DNA of 64,000 nucleotides from Pelolinea sp. (GTDB lineage: Bacteria; Chloroflexota; Anaerolineae; Anaerolineales; Anaerolineaceae), in the NCBI GenBank assembly GCA_012797975.1, contig JAAZOD010000023.1, positions 37,085 through 101,084 of the forward strand, in the 5' to 3' direction. Under the pieces are notes generated by a model. That model made no database searches and was not told where the DNA came from. It saw nothing but the letters and a program-made list of their open reading frames with translations. The position numbers and the translations under genes were made by a program. Below are positions 50,759 through 59,865 of the stretch, in pieces. Position 1 is the stretch's first letter. Every line of letters begins with the position of its first letter.

Positions 50759-52336
50759 ATGGAAATTACTGTTGGTCTTGCTTTAATACTGGCTTTCGTA
50801 GCAGGATTCGCATACTATGCAAGAAGATTCATGGGTGCACCCTTCATTGAACGTGCCATCATTATGGCTCCGCTTACCGGCTTGATCATGGGAGACCTGA
50901 AAACTGGCCTGCTCATTGGTGGTACGCTGGAGTTGGTCTTCATGGGTGCAACAGCGATTGGTGGTTCTGTTCCTCCGAACATTCCTGTTGGAGCAGTGAT
51001 CGGTACTGCTTTTGCAATCTCCGCTGGCTTGACGCTTGAAGAAGCGCTGGTGATCGCAGTCCCCGTTGCTTTGTTGGGATCTTTGTGCGAATTGTTGGCA
51101 AAAACCGCGTCGACAATTTTTGTGAATGCTGCTGAAAAATACGCAGAAAAGGGAAACAGCCGTGGCATTTCCCTCATGGTCCATCTTGGGAACATTGCAC
51201 ATGGCTTATCCACTGCCATTCCTGTTTTCATCGCGCTGGTTTTAGGACAGGATGCGGTTGCTGCTGCTTCCTCTGCGCTCCCCGAGTCAATTCGCACGGG
51301 TATCACCGTGGCGGGAAAGATTCTCCCCGCGCTCGGCTTTGGAATTCTGTTGAGCACCTTGGCCTCACCGGCCTTCATCCCCTGGTTCTTTATTGGTTTC
51401 GCCATTGCAGCGTATGCTGGCTGGGGTGTGCTGGGTGTTTCTTTTGTGGGCATTATGGCGGCCGCGTTCTACGTTGCCCAAAAAGGTGGTTTGAGCTCAC
51501 TGACTTCCGGTGCAAAAGGGAAAGTGGATCAATACAGTGTGGTGTCGAAAAAAGACCAGGCGCAAATGTTCTGGCGCTCTTTTGCTCTCCAATCGGCTTT
51601 CAGCTTTGATCGTATGCAGGCCTTGGGCTTTACATGGACCCTGATGCCGTTCCTTCAGAAAATCTACAAAGGATCTAAAGAATTTTCAGCTTCATTGAAG
51701 CGGCATCTGTCCTTCTTTAATACAAATCCATGGATCGTTGGCCCCATTGTGGCGATCGTTGCCGAATTGGAATCAAAACGTGCTGAGAATCCGGAAGAGG
51801 TGGATGAACAATCCATTCAAGCAGTAAAAGGCAGTTTGATGGGCCCGCTGGCTGGAATTGGCGATTCCATGATTCAGGGAACCCTTGTTCCCATCATGGG
51901 TGGTGTGGCATCTTCTCTGGCTTTGCAGGGAAATCCCATCGCTCCGGTTCTGTTTTTCCTGGTCATCAACGTAGCCCACTTCTGGATTCGATGGAATACG
52001 CTCAGTGTAAGTTTCAAATTTGGAACACGCTTCTTTGAAGAGATTGATCAATCGAGTATGAGCAGATTGCTGGAAGGTGCTACCATTGCAGGACTTATGG
52101 GTATTGGTGGCTTGGTTGGAACATGGCTTAATATTAAAACCCCGGTTGTTTATACCATCCAGGATGCTTCAATCACCTTACAGACCATGCTCGATGGCAT
52201 TATGCCAAAGGTATTGCCTCTACTTGCAACCCTGGCAGTCTATTTTGGCATCAAAAAGGGTCTCAAGAATACCCAGGTTTTATTGATAATTCTTATTGTT
52301 GGTGGTGTGCTGGGTGCTCTTAAGATACTTGGATAA
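50759..52336 (+). CDS. Mannose-class PTS permease with IIC and IID fused
   Basis: A 525-residue membrane protein joining two subunits that are normally separate. Residues 1 to about 245 are EIIC of the mannose/GalNAc class: LTGLIMGDLKTGLLIGGTLE and FMGATAIGGSVPPNIPVGA are its signature. After a linker around 250-275 comes EIID: FWRSFALQSAFSFDRMQALG, KRHLSFFNTNPWIVGPIVA and the GSLMGPLAGIGDSMIQGTL motif. The IIC and IID parts form the translocation channel. The frame is open throughout and I find no internal start at the junction. IIB follows 86 bases later and IIA ends the operon. The sugar is probably an N-acetylated hexosamine, judged from the nagA neighbour. Confidence 0.92.
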   Translation: MEITVGLALILAFVAGFAYYARRFMGAPFIERAIIMAPLTGLIMGDLKTGLLIGGTLELVFMGATAIGGSVPPNIPVGAVIGTAFAISAGLTLEEALVIAVPVALLGSLCELLAKTASTIFVNAAEKYAEKGNSRGISLMVHLGNIAHGLSTAIPVFIALVLGQDAVAAASSALPESIRTGITVAGKILPALGFGILLSTLASPAFIPWFFIGFAIAAYAGWGVLGVSFVGIMAAAFYVAQKGGLSSLTSGAKGKVDQYSVVSKKDQAQMFWRSFALQSAFSFDRMQALGFTWTLMPFLQKIYKGSKEFSASLKRHLSFFNTNPWIVGPIVAIVAELESKRAENPEEVDEQSIQAVKGSLMGPLAGIGDSMIQGTLVPIMGGVASSLALQGNPIAPVLFFLVINVAHFWIRWNTLSVSFKFGTRFFEEIDQSSMSRLLEGATIAGLMGIGGLVGTWLNIKTPVVYTIQDASITLQTMLDGIMPKVLPLLATLAVYFGIKKGLKNTQVLLIILIVGGVLGALKILG

Positions 52337-52362
52337 AAACAAACAGATCGGTTAAGTGAAAT

Positions 52363-52394
52363 GGCGGGTTCGGTGTGAGAGACCAAAACCCGCC
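52363..52394 (+). other. Intercistronic hairpin between the IIC-IID and IIB genes
   Basis: GGCGGGTT (52363-52370) pairs with AACCCGCC (52387-52394), with a small inner GGT/ACC pair. AATTATAA, not a U-tract, follows, so an mRNA-stabilising or processing role is more likely than termination. Confidence 0.6.
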
Positions 52395-52422
52395 ATAATT
52401 ATAACAGGCCGCTGGAGGAAAA

Positions 52423-52905
52423 ATGAGAGTTGTATTTACGCGTGTTGATGAGAGATTGATCCATGGACAGATTACGATTGGATGGACAAATTTGACCGGC
52501 ACCAGACTTATCATGGCGGTCAACGATCAGGTTGCAGGAAATTCACTGCAGCGAAATCTGTTGAAAATGGCAGCAAAACCCGGTGTGCAGGTTGAAATTC
52601 TCACCATGGAGGAAGCAAAAAAGAAAATTTCAGAAGACGCATGGGATAACACGCCGGTAATGGTTTTGGTGAAGAATCCTATTGATCTGCTTGCTCTCAT
52701 CAAAGCTGGCCTGAAAATTGGTAAGGTAAATGTCGGTGGCGTACGCCAGCCGGATGCAAGCATTGTGCTGACCAAAGAAGTGAAAGCAACTGAAGCGGAA
52801 TTGGAAGCATGGAAGGAAATTGCCCGCTTGGGTTACACCATTGAGGTACAGTTCGTGCCCGACCAATCGATTACTAGTTTGAATAAAGTGCTTGAAAGAT
52901 TCTAA
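52423..52905 (+). CDS. Mannose-class PTS EIIB component
   Basis: A 160-residue cytoplasmic phosphocarrier. VFTRVDERLIHGQITIGW at the N-terminus is the EIIB signature, with phosphorylated His14 in LIHGQ. Length and the later IGKVNVGGVRQ segment are as in EIIB of the mannose/GalNAc family. It accepts phosphate from EIIA (encoded at 55585) and passes it to the sugar in the IIC-IID channel. GGAGGAAA precedes ATG 52423. The 86-base gap upstream carries a hairpin. Confidence 0.93.
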   Translation: MRVVFTRVDERLIHGQITIGWTNLTGTRLIMAVNDQVAGNSLQRNLLKMAAKPGVQVEILTMEEAKKKISEDAWDNTPVMVLVKNPIDLLALIKAGLKIGKVNVGGVRQPDASIVLTKEVKATEAELEAWKEIARLGYTIEVQFVPDQSITSLNKVLERF

Positions 52906-52928
52906 AAATCCTTTGTAAGGAACAAATT

Positions 52929-53648
52929 ATGGACTCACTGGAAAAATTCGTCGAAATATCGATCGACTTAATAAATACTGTTAAAGAACAGGAAACAAAA
53001 AATATTAAAACCCTGGCTCAAAAAATTGCCGAGTCTACCATGAAGGGTGGCATCATTCATTGGTTTGGATCAGGTCACTCCATGTTATTGACGAAAGAAG
53101 TATTCACGCGAGCCGGAACATTGACGAATTCGAGACCGATCAGTCTTGATAACTATCTTGGAAAGATAGAGCGCATCGATGGCGTAGGGGAGGTTTTGAT
53201 GCGCGCTTTTGATGGAAAGCCGGGTGAGGTATTGGTGGTGGTTTCAACTTCTGGAACCAACCCTCTGCCGATCGACGTGGCAATGATCGGAAAAGAGCGC
53301 GGACTTTATACTGCTGCGATCACATCGATGGATCACACCAGTAAGGTAAAAAGCAACCATAAAAGTGGGAAAAAACTGTACGAGATCGTTGACCTGGTGA
53401 TCGATACCCATGCTCCTTTTGGAGATTCATCGCTTTCTACCCCTGATAATGCAGTTCGATTTGGGCCGCTTTCCACCTTGTCGGGGGTTGAGATTGTCCA
53501 CATGCTGACCGCGGAGGTGGTGGATCGGTTGGTCGCAAATGATTACCTTCCTCCCATCCGCATGAGCAGGAATATCCCCGGTGGAGATGAACATAACCGG
53601 AAGGTCATTGAACAATACAAGACCAGAATTCCGGAATTGATTTATTAA
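52929..53648 (+). CDS. SIS-domain sugar-phosphate-binding protein (first copy)
   Basis: A 239-residue sugar isomerase (SIS) fold protein. IIHWFGSGHSMLLTKEVF, EVLVVVSTSGTNPLPIDVA and HAPFGDSSLSTPDN are the phosphosugar-binding loops; the Ser residues in GSGHS and STSGT bind phosphate in this fold. Similar UPF0309-type proteins lie in PTS and nag operons. Likely roles are isomerisation or deamination of the amino-sugar phosphate made by the PTS, or binding it as a sensor. The deaminase motif of NagB is absent. A second copy of about the same length follows. Confidence 0.82.
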   Translation: MDSLEKFVEISIDLINTVKEQETKNIKTLAQKIAESTMKGGIIHWFGSGHSMLLTKEVFTRAGTLTNSRPISLDNYLGKIERIDGVGEVLMRAFDGKPGEVLVVVSTSGTNPLPIDVAMIGKERGLYTAAITSMDHTSKVKSNHKSGKKLYEIVDLVIDTHAPFGDSSLSTPDNAVRFGPLSTLSGVEIVHMLTAEVVDRLVANDYLPPIRMSRNIPGGDEHNRKVIEQYKTRIPELIY

Positions 53649-53660
53649 AAGGGTGTTGTC

Positions 53661-54371
53661 ATGAATTTAAGCACAGTGTATTTTGAAAATGTTCGCAAAT
53701 TGATCAATGCGATTGAACAAGATGAAAATGGGAAGATTGAGATAGCAGCGAGAAAGATTGCCGAAGCCACTGCCGCAGGTGGGATCGTGCACCTCTTTGG
53801 TTCGGGCCATTCGGTTCTCGCAGCGCTTGAGGTCTATATACGGGCGGGAGCATTCTCAAATTCAAAACCGGTAATGAGAGAAATGGATATCGATAGGTTC
53901 GAAAGACTTCCGGGAATTGGAAAGGCCATCATGCGCAGTTTCGATGGCCGAAAGGGAGAGGTCCTGATTATTTTTTCGAATTCTGGCAAGAACCCTTTGC
54001 CCATCGAGGTGGCAAAGACAGCAAAAGAAAAAGAGGTTTTTACAATCGCCATCACCTCCTTTGAGCATGCTGAGAGGTCTCGCGGACAGGGTGAGGTTTT
54101 GGCAGATATCGTCGACCTTGCCATCGACTCACATGTTCCCTATGGCGATGCAAGCGTCGCCGTCCCAGATGCCAAAATCAAAATGGGGCCTCTTTCCACG
54201 GTTGCGAATGTTACGCTTTTGCACGCCATTTACTGTATGGCAGCAGAAATCCTTTTATCCATGGATGAACAGGTGCCAGTCCGGATCAGCCGGAATATTC
54301 CGGAGGGCCTCGAATACAATAGAAAATTCGCTGAGAAATACGGTGAACGGTTGCCCGAATTAAGGTATTAG
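53661..54371 (+). CDS. SIS-domain sugar-phosphate-binding protein (second copy)
   Basis: A 236-residue paralog of the preceding SIS protein. IVHLFGSGHSVLAALEVYI, EVLIIFSNSGKNPLPIEVA and HVPYGDASVAVPDAKI line up with the first copy, and the ends SRNIPEGLEYNRKF and SRNIPGGDEHNRKV are similar. It has SNSGK where the first has STSGT, so the phosphate loop is a little different. The two may form a heterodimer, or one may isomerise and the other deaminate. Start ATG 53661, 12 bases after the first copy. Confidence 0.82.
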   Translation: MNLSTVYFENVRKLINAIEQDENGKIEIAARKIAEATAAGGIVHLFGSGHSVLAALEVYIRAGAFSNSKPVMREMDIDRFERLPGIGKAIMRSFDGRKGEVLIIFSNSGKNPLPIEVAKTAKEKEVFTIAITSFEHAERSRGQGEVLADIVDLAIDSHVPYGDASVAVPDAKIKMGPLSTVANVTLLHAIYCMAAEILLSMDEQVPVRISRNIPEGLEYNRKFAEKYGERLPELRY

Positions 54372-54378
54372 CATTCGA

Positions 54379-55548
54379 ATGAAAACTGGTTTGCTGATTA
54401 AAAATGGAAGACTGATTACCGATCACAGCGTGCAGGCCGACGCTGCGGTTGGAATTCGCGCTGGCAGGATCACCTATGTAGGCAGTACGGAGGATGTTCA
54501 GGCACAAGAGTATTCGGAAGTTTTTGATGCAAATGGGAAATTTATTGGTCCTGGTTTGATCGACTCACATACCCATGGAGGGGTGGGTTACGATTTTCTC
54601 ACGGCATCAGAAAATGAGATTGAACGGTTATTGAGCTGGTATGCGTCGAACGGCGTGACTGCTGTGCTCCCAACCTTGTCGGCGGGATTGAAAGAAGGCT
54701 TTCTGGGTGCTTGTCGGACCCTTTCCAATGTTTGCAGACGAAAAAGCCCCGCTGCAAAGATACTTGGGCTGAATATTGAAGGGCCTTTTATCAATAAAGA
54801 GAAAAAGGGCGCTCAACCTTATGATGAAGAGAACCCGGTTGACGTATCGGCAGTTGGTGACTACCTTGGGTATTTTAAAGATGCCATCCGTGTCATGACT
54901 TTAGCCCCTGAAATTGAAGGTGGTTTGGAATTAATTGATGCTCTAAGGAAGAACGGTGTTCTTTGTTCCGTCGGCCATTCGAACGCAACCTACTCTGAAA
55001 CGATTTTGGCTGTGGAGCATGGACTGAATCGTTCCACGCATACCTTCAATGCAATGTCGCAACTTGAACATCATGAACCGGGTATTGTTGGTGCGGTGAT
55101 GGCCAGCGAAAAGGTGTACGCAGAGATCACATTGGATGGATTTCATGTGCATCCGGGTGCTGCCAAGGCGCTTGTGAATGCAAAAGGGCTGAAGAAGATC
55201 GTTTTGATCACGGATTCAATTCAGGCGACCGGGCTCGGAGATGGTTCTTTCGTCCGTCCGGGAAATCGCCATATTGTCGTGAAGGATAATGTGGCCCGCT
55301 TGGGATCAGGAAGTCTTGCGGGAAGCGTTCTTACTTTGAACCGTGCCGTAGCCAATGCCGTGCAATTCCTTGGACTTTCGATCGATCAGGCGGTGAACCT
55401 TGCCAGTGATAATGTGGCGAAAAGTTTGGGCTTGGAAAATGAAGGATCGATCAAGGAAGGGAATATTGCCGATATCATTATTCATGATGAACGGATGAAT
55501 GTTCTTCACACCATTGTGGATGGTCAATTTGTTTTTGATCGAATTTGA
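54379..55548 (+). CDS. nagA: N-acetylglucosamine-6-phosphate deacetylase
   Basis: Removes acetate from GlcNAc-6-phosphate (or GalNAc-6-phosphate, as AgaA). The 389-residue amidohydrolase has IDSHTHGGVGYDF with the HxH metal motif, LNIEGPFINKEKKGAQ with the metal-binding Glu, CSVGHSNATYSE, STHTFNAMSQLEHHEPG, LDGFHVHPGA and LITDSIQATG with the catalytic Asp. Length and order are those of bacterial NagA. It follows the SIS genes by 7 bases and precedes EIIA, identifying the operon's substrate as an N-acetylated hexosamine. Confidence 0.95.
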   Translation: MKTGLLIKNGRLITDHSVQADAAVGIRAGRITYVGSTEDVQAQEYSEVFDANGKFIGPGLIDSHTHGGVGYDFLTASENEIERLLSWYASNGVTAVLPTLSAGLKEGFLGACRTLSNVCRRKSPAAKILGLNIEGPFINKEKKGAQPYDEENPVDVSAVGDYLGYFKDAIRVMTLAPEIEGGLELIDALRKNGVLCSVGHSNATYSETILAVEHGLNRSTHTFNAMSQLEHHEPGIVGAVMASEKVYAEITLDGFHVHPGAAKALVNAKGLKKIVLITDSIQATGLGDGSFVRPGNRHIVVKDNVARLGSGSLAGSVLTLNRAVANAVQFLGLSIDQAVNLASDNVAKSLGLENEGSIKEGNIADIIIHDERMNVLHTIVDGQFVFDRI

Positions 55549-55584
55549 ATTTCTATGCGACGATAGAGAAAGAAAACAAGAAAA

Positions 55585-55986
55585 ATGGTTCATTTATTGT
55601 TGATAACGCATGGTCAATTTGCTTCCGGGTTATTGGATGCGACCACACTGATTATGGGAAATCAGCCGGGGATCGATGCGCTTCCATTGACTGAAGAGGA
55701 CTCGATCGATGAATTATCCGATCGCCTCGAATCGATGCTTGCCCACCTGACTATCGATTGTGAGGGCGTGTTGATCATGGTCGATATTTTCGGTGCATCG
55801 CCTTGCAATGTTGCCGTTCTGTCGATGGCGAAATTTTCGAACATCGAAGTGGTGACCGGATTGAACCTTCCGATGCTGGTGGAAGTTCTTTTACAACGGA
55901 ACCAGCTCTCCTTGCCTGATTTGGCAAAACTGGCAGAAAGATCGGGGATGGAAGGCATTAAATCCATAAGGAATCTTTCTCTATAG
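55585..55986 (+). CDS. Mannose-class PTS EIIA component
   Basis: A 133-residue phosphocarrier. LLLITHGQFASGLLDATTLIMG has phosphorylated His9 at the place typical of EIIA of the mannose family, and GVLIMVDIFGASPCNVAVL continues the fold. It takes phosphate from HPr and gives it to EIIB. Neither EI nor HPr is encoded in the window. It is the last gene of the operon, followed by a terminator. The IIA, IIB and fused IIC-IID together make one complete sugar-specific PTS unit. Confidence 0.93.
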   Translation: MVHLLLITHGQFASGLLDATTLIMGNQPGIDALPLTEEDSIDELSDRLESMLAHLTIDCEGVLIMVDIFGASPCNVAVLSMAKFSNIEVVTGLNLPMLVEVLLQRNQLSLPDLAKLAERSGMEGIKSIRNLSL

Positions 55987-56021
55987 GATCAGATCAATTT
56001 GGATGTTCGATTTTTCCGTGC

Positions 56022-56053
56022 GGAGGTTTTTCTCATCGAAAAACCTCCATTTT
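56022..56053 (+). terminator. Terminator of the amino-sugar operon
   Basis: GGAGGTTTTTC (56022-56032) pairs with GAAAAACCTCC (56038-56048), followed by ATTTTT. Confidence 0.9.
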
Positions 56054-56184
56054 TAATCAAAAAAGGATACAATCACAAAATCGTTTCCAGGTAAGGCCAT
56101 TTTGTGAAAGAATGTGACTTGATGGCATCCGCAACAAACGCTGCGGGTTTGCTTTGAATAACCCTTGATTGGTGAGGCGATGAT

Positions 56185-56973
56185 ATGAACATTATTGTGT
56201 GTATTAAACAGGTGCCCGGAACCTCTGATGTGAAAATCGATGAGAAAACCGGTTCCCTGATTCGCGATGGCATGGACGCGAAAATGAATCCTTATGATCT
56301 CTATGCTCTGGAAACGGCTCTGCAGATCGGGCAAGAAACCGAAGCGCATGTTACGGTGCTCAGCATGGGACCCCCTCAGGTGAAGGAGATCATTCAAGAA
56401 GCTTTTCTCATGGGGGATGTGGACGGGGTGATCTTGACCGATCGGCGTTTAGCTGGTGCGGATTGCCTTGCTACCTCCTATGCGATTTCACAGTGCATTC
56501 AAAAGATCGGCCTGCCTGACCTGATCATCTGCGGCAAACAGACCACGGATGGCGATACGGCGCAGGTTGGGGCGGAGATCGCTGAATTTTTGCACATACC
56601 CCATATTACCAATGTGCTGAAGATCGAGGAGATGAACGCGAACGGCATGATTGTGGAAGCTGATCTGCCGGGCATGCTGCAGCGCAGCGAGATCCGCTTT
56701 CCCGCACTGATCACGGTGGAAAAGGATATCTATCAACCCCGACTGCCTTCTTTTACGCGCAAGAAGCGCTTGGCAGGTCAGCCCATGCAGGTTTTCAGCG
56801 TGCAGGACCTGGCTGACCATGATGAAAACCATTATGGTCTGAACGGCTCCCCCACCCAGGTGATGCGCATCTTTCCTCCCGAAACTGATACCACCAGCGA
56901 GGTCTGGGAAGGTAGTTCACAGGACCTGGCCGAAAAACTCTTTTGTGCCCTGCAAGAACGCAAATTCATTTGA
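56185..56973 (+). CDS. etfB: Electron transfer flavoprotein, beta subunit
   Basis: A 262-residue EtfB. MNIIVCIKQVPGTSDVKID is the standard start, NPYDLYALETAL then VLSMGPPQVKEIIQEAF the AMP/FAD-binding region, and CGKQTTDGDTAQVGAEIAE the ETF-beta signature. The protein holds a flavin or nucleotide and pairs with EtfA. GGTGAGGCG precedes ATG 56185. EtfA and an FAD dehydrogenase follow directly, the order seen in lctBCD of Acetobacterium, where EtfB carries the bifurcating FAD. Confidence 0.94.
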   Translation: MNIIVCIKQVPGTSDVKIDEKTGSLIRDGMDAKMNPYDLYALETALQIGQETEAHVTVLSMGPPQVKEIIQEAFLMGDVDGVILTDRRLAGADCLATSYAISQCIQKIGLPDLIICGKQTTDGDTAQVGAEIAEFLHIPHITNVLKIEEMNANGMIVEADLPGMLQRSEIRFPALITVEKDIYQPRLPSFTRKKRLAGQPMQVFSVQDLADHDENHYGLNGSPTQVMRIFPPETDTTSEVWEGSSQDLAEKLFCALQERKFI

Positions 56974-56982
56974 GAGAACCCT

Positions 56983-58218
56983 ATGGCAAGCATTATCATT
57001 CATCAGGAAAAAATCAAGAACCCGGGCGATGTGCTGAAAGTATGCCCGTTTGGTGCCATCCAATATGAAAATGGTGTCTTAAGCATCAGCGCTGCCTGTA
57101 AAATGTGCAAACTGTGTGTCAAGAACGGACCAGTGGGCGCCTTTGAACTGGTGGAACAACCGCTCGTGCAGATTGATAAGGATGCCTGGCGCGGGATTGC
57201 GGTGTATGTGGAACATACCCATGGTGAGATCCATCCGGTTACTTTTGAATTGATCGGCAAAGCGCGCGAACTGGCTGCCAAGATTGCCCATCCGGTCTAT
57301 GCTGTTTTCGTCGGTTATCAGATCACTTCAAAAGCGGAAGAACTGCGGCATTATGGGGTCGATCGGATCTATGTGTACGACCAGCCGGAGTTGGAGGTTT
57401 TCCGTGCGGAACCGTATGCGGCGGCGATGGAAGATTTCATTACTGCGCTAAGACCCTCCACAGTGCTGGTGGGAGGGACGACGGTTGGGCGTTCGCTTGC
57501 TCCGCGTGTGGCGGCTCATTTTCGCACTGGGTTGACCGCTGATTGTACAAAACTGGATATGCAGCCCAATACCGACCTGGATCAGATCCGCCCGGCTTTC
57601 GGCGGCAACATCATGGCGCATATCCGCACTCGCAACCACCGTCCGCAGTTTGCGACGGTGCGCTACAAGATTTTCTCGGCCCCCCCGCGCTTGCAGCAGC
57701 CCCGCGGTGAGATCCAGGTCATGTACCTTGACCCTGAAAGATTGCGCTCGGGTGTGCGCGTGCTTTCCATCGAGTCCAAACCGGTGGTTGAGAATATCGA
57801 AAATGCCGAGGTGATCGTCGCAGTTGGGCGCGGCCTCAGGAAAGAACAGGACCTGGAATTGATACGTGCGCTGGCGGAAAGGTTGGGCGGTCAGATTGCT
57901 TCGACCCGCCCCCTGATCGAGGCCGGTTGGGTTGATCCGCGCCGCCAGATTGGCTTGAGCGGGCGTACGGTCAGCCCAAAATTGTTGATCACCTGCGGTA
58001 TTTCTGGTTCCGTGCAGTTCACGGCGGGCATGGGGGCAGCGAATTTCGTGGTCGCTATCAACAACGACCCGCAGGCACATATCTTTAAGGTGGCCCATCT
58101 CGGGTTGGTGGGAGACCTGTATGAGATCATCCCGGCTTTGTTGCAACAATTGGGTTCCGGGCAACCTTCGCAGGTTCAGGAACATTTAAAGACCGTCAAG
58201 AGCGAGGTGATTGGATGA
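56983..58218 (+). CDS. etfA: Electron transfer flavoprotein, alpha subunit, with N-terminal ferredoxin-like domain
   Basis: A 411-residue EtfA with an extra N-terminal domain of about 60 residues. Cys21 (VCPFGAI) and Cys39, Cys42, Cys45 (CKMCKLC) remain; in a two-cluster ferredoxin these four form one complete [4Fe-4S] site, and the cysteines of the other cluster are absent. The middle, [34 protein letters not shown], and the C-terminal FAD-binding [23 protein letters not shown] and [16 protein letters not shown] segments are canonical. The next gene overlaps by four bases. The cluster probably links ferredoxin to the flavin of EtfB. Confidence 0.93.
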   Translation: MASIIIHQEKIKNPGDVLKVCPFGAIQYENGVLSISAACKMCKLCVKNGPVGAFELVEQPLVQIDKDAWRGIAVYVEHTHGEIHPVTFELIGKARELAAKIAHPVYAVFVGYQITSKAEELRHYGVDRIYVYDQPELEVFRAEPYAAAMEDFITALRPSTVLVGGTTVGRSLAPRVAAHFRTGLTADCTKLDMQPNTDLDQIRPAFGGNIMAHIRTRNHRPQFATVRYKIFSAPPRLQQPRGEIQVMYLDPERLRSGVRVLSIESKPVVENIENAEVIVAVGRGLRKEQDLELIRALAERLGGQIASTRPLIEAGWVDPRRQIGLSGRTVSPKLLITCGISGSVQFTAGMGAANFVVAINNDPQAHIFKVAHLGLVGDLYEIIPALLQQLGSGQPSQVQEHLKTVKSEVIG

Positions 58219-59612
58219 GCTATAAAAAGATCGATGCGGCTGATGTGGCTGCCCTGCTTTCGATTTGCGGACGGGAGCATGTGAAAACTCGCGATGAGAT
58301 CAGTGAAGATTACAGCCATGACGAGCTGGCAGGCGTTCGCGTTTTCCCTGAGGTGATGGTGGAACCGCTTTCCACCGCTCAGGTCTCTGCGATCATGAAA
58401 TATGCTTTCGACCGTTGCATTCCGGTCACACCGCGCGGACAGGGCACCGGGTTGGTGGGTGGGGCGGTGCCGGTGCAGGCGGGCATTTTGTTGAACCTGT
58501 GCCAGATGAACAGGATCCTGGAACTGGATGAAGCTACCATGATGCTCACCGTGGAACCGGGTGTGCTGTTGATGGATATCTATAAATATGTGGAACCCTT
58601 CGGATTGTCGTACCCGGCCGACCCCGGTGAAAAAAGTGCTACCATCGGGGGGAATATCAGTACCAACGCCGGCGGGATGCGGGCGGTGAAATATGGCGTC
58701 ACCCGTGATTATGTAAAAGGCCTCGAAGTGGTGCTGGCGGATGGTACGGTGCTGATGTTGAGCGGCAAGAATGCCAAGAATAGTTCTGGCTACAGTCTGA
58801 AAGACCTGGTGATCGGTTCGGAAGGTACGCTGGCGGTGGTTACCAAGGCCATCCTGCGCCTGGTTCCGGCACCCTCGCGGGTGGTGAGTCTGCTGGTTCC
58901 TTTTCAGGATCTGAATACCGCCATCAGTGCGGTACCGCAACTGGCGAAACTGAAAGCGATGCCCACTTCGATCGAATTCATGGAACGTGAGGTGATCCTG
59001 GCAGCCGAAGAGTATCTGGGAAAAAAATTCCCCGATAAATCTGCTCCGGCTTATTTGCTGTTGACCCTGGATGGCAGCTCCAAATCGGAATTGGATTCAG
59101 CTTACAGCGCGGCCGCTGAGCGCTGCCTGGAATGTGGTGCGCTGGATGTGTTGATTGCCGATACTGAGGAACGGCGCGAAGTGATCTGGACCGCGCGCGG
59201 AGCGTTCCTGGAAGCCATCAAGGCATCCACCACAGAAATGGACGAATGTGATGTGGTGGTGCCTCGCAACGCCGTTGCGGAATTGGTCGAATTTACCCGA
59301 CAGCTTCAGCGGGATGTGGATATTCGTATCATGAGCTTCGGCCATGCCGGGGATGGAAATTTGCATATCTATGTGCTGCGTGATGCTCTCTCCGAAGAGG
59401 AATGGCGTGAAAAATTGAACGCTGCCTTTGAGCGGTTGTATGCCAGGGCGAAAGAATTGGGCGGGCAGGTTTCTGGCGAACACGGCATCGGATTTGCCAA
59501 AAGGTCCTTTTTGGCTGATTCGCTGGGCGAGAAAACCATGGATCTGATGCGTGGTATCAAGCAGGTTTTTGATCCCCGGAATATCCTCAACCCCAACAAG
59601 ATCTGCCAGTGA
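58215..59612 (+). CDS. FAD-linked dehydrogenase of the GlcD/D-lactate dehydrogenase family
   Basis: A 465-residue flavoenzyme. The PCMH-type FAD domain has [20 protein letters not shown] and [23 protein letters not shown]; the C-terminal cap has [24 protein letters not shown] sequence and the conserved [11 protein letters not shown]. It oxidises a 2-hydroxyacid, by context most likely D-lactate. Translationally coupled to etfA by an ATGA overlap. With EtfBA it forms the set that in Acetobacterium woodii couples lactate oxidation by NAD+ to simultaneous ferredoxin oxidation. No lactate permease or racemase is adjacent. Confidence 0.92.
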   Translation: MSYKKIDAADVAALLSICGREHVKTRDEISEDYSHDELAGVRVFPEVMVEPLSTAQVSAIMKYAFDRCIPVTPRGQGTGLVGGAVPVQAGILLNLCQMNRILELDEATMMLTVEPGVLLMDIYKYVEPFGLSYPADPGEKSATIGGNISTNAGGMRAVKYGVTRDYVKGLEVVLADGTVLMLSGKNAKNSSGYSLKDLVIGSEGTLAVVTKAILRLVPAPSRVVSLLVPFQDLNTAISAVPQLAKLKAMPTSIEFMEREVILAAEEYLGKKFPDKSAPAYLLLTLDGSSKSELDSAYSAAAERCLECGALDVLIADTEERREVIWTARGAFLEAIKASTTEMDECDVVVPRNAVAELVEFTRQLQRDVDIRIMSFGHAGDGNLHIYVLRDALSEEEWREKLNAAFERLYARAKELGGQVSGEHGIGFAKRSFLADSLGEKTMDLMRGIKQVFDPRNILNPNKICQ

Positions 59613-59663
59613 GCGGACGGAAAAACCTTTTTTCCCTCTGTGGAATGCATCAAGTAAATTTGT

Positions 59664-59696
59664 AGGGCGGGATCGAAATCCCGCCTTTTGTTTTTC
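59664..59696. terminator. Terminator-like palindrome after the dehydrogenase operon
   Basis: GGCGGGAT (59666-59673), loop CGAA, ATCCCGCC (59678-59685), then TTTTGTTTTT. The TAGGG at its left edge resembles the nearby palindrome at 59715. Confidence 0.8.
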
Positions 59697-59714
59697 TATG
59701 GGTGGCTGGAGTGG

Positions 59715-59740
59715 TAGGGTGGGTTGCTAACCCACCCCAA
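59715..59740. repeat. GTAGGGTGGGTT palindrome, REP-like
   Basis: GGGTGGGTT (59717-59725), loop GCT, AACCCACCC (59729-59737). Short intergenic palindromes starting GTAGGGTGG are widespread in Chloroflexota and other genomes. The rest of the 253-base gap to the next gene holds no gene that I can see. Confidence 0.6.
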
Positions 59741-59865
59741 TGCGGAACGGTGCTGAAAAGATCCGCTAGAACAATATGATAGAATAAACAAAGATGCTGG
59801 GGAAGAGATGCAAACTTCATCGAAGATGATACTGAAAAAATCAGGTTTGTCCACGGGTAATTACC

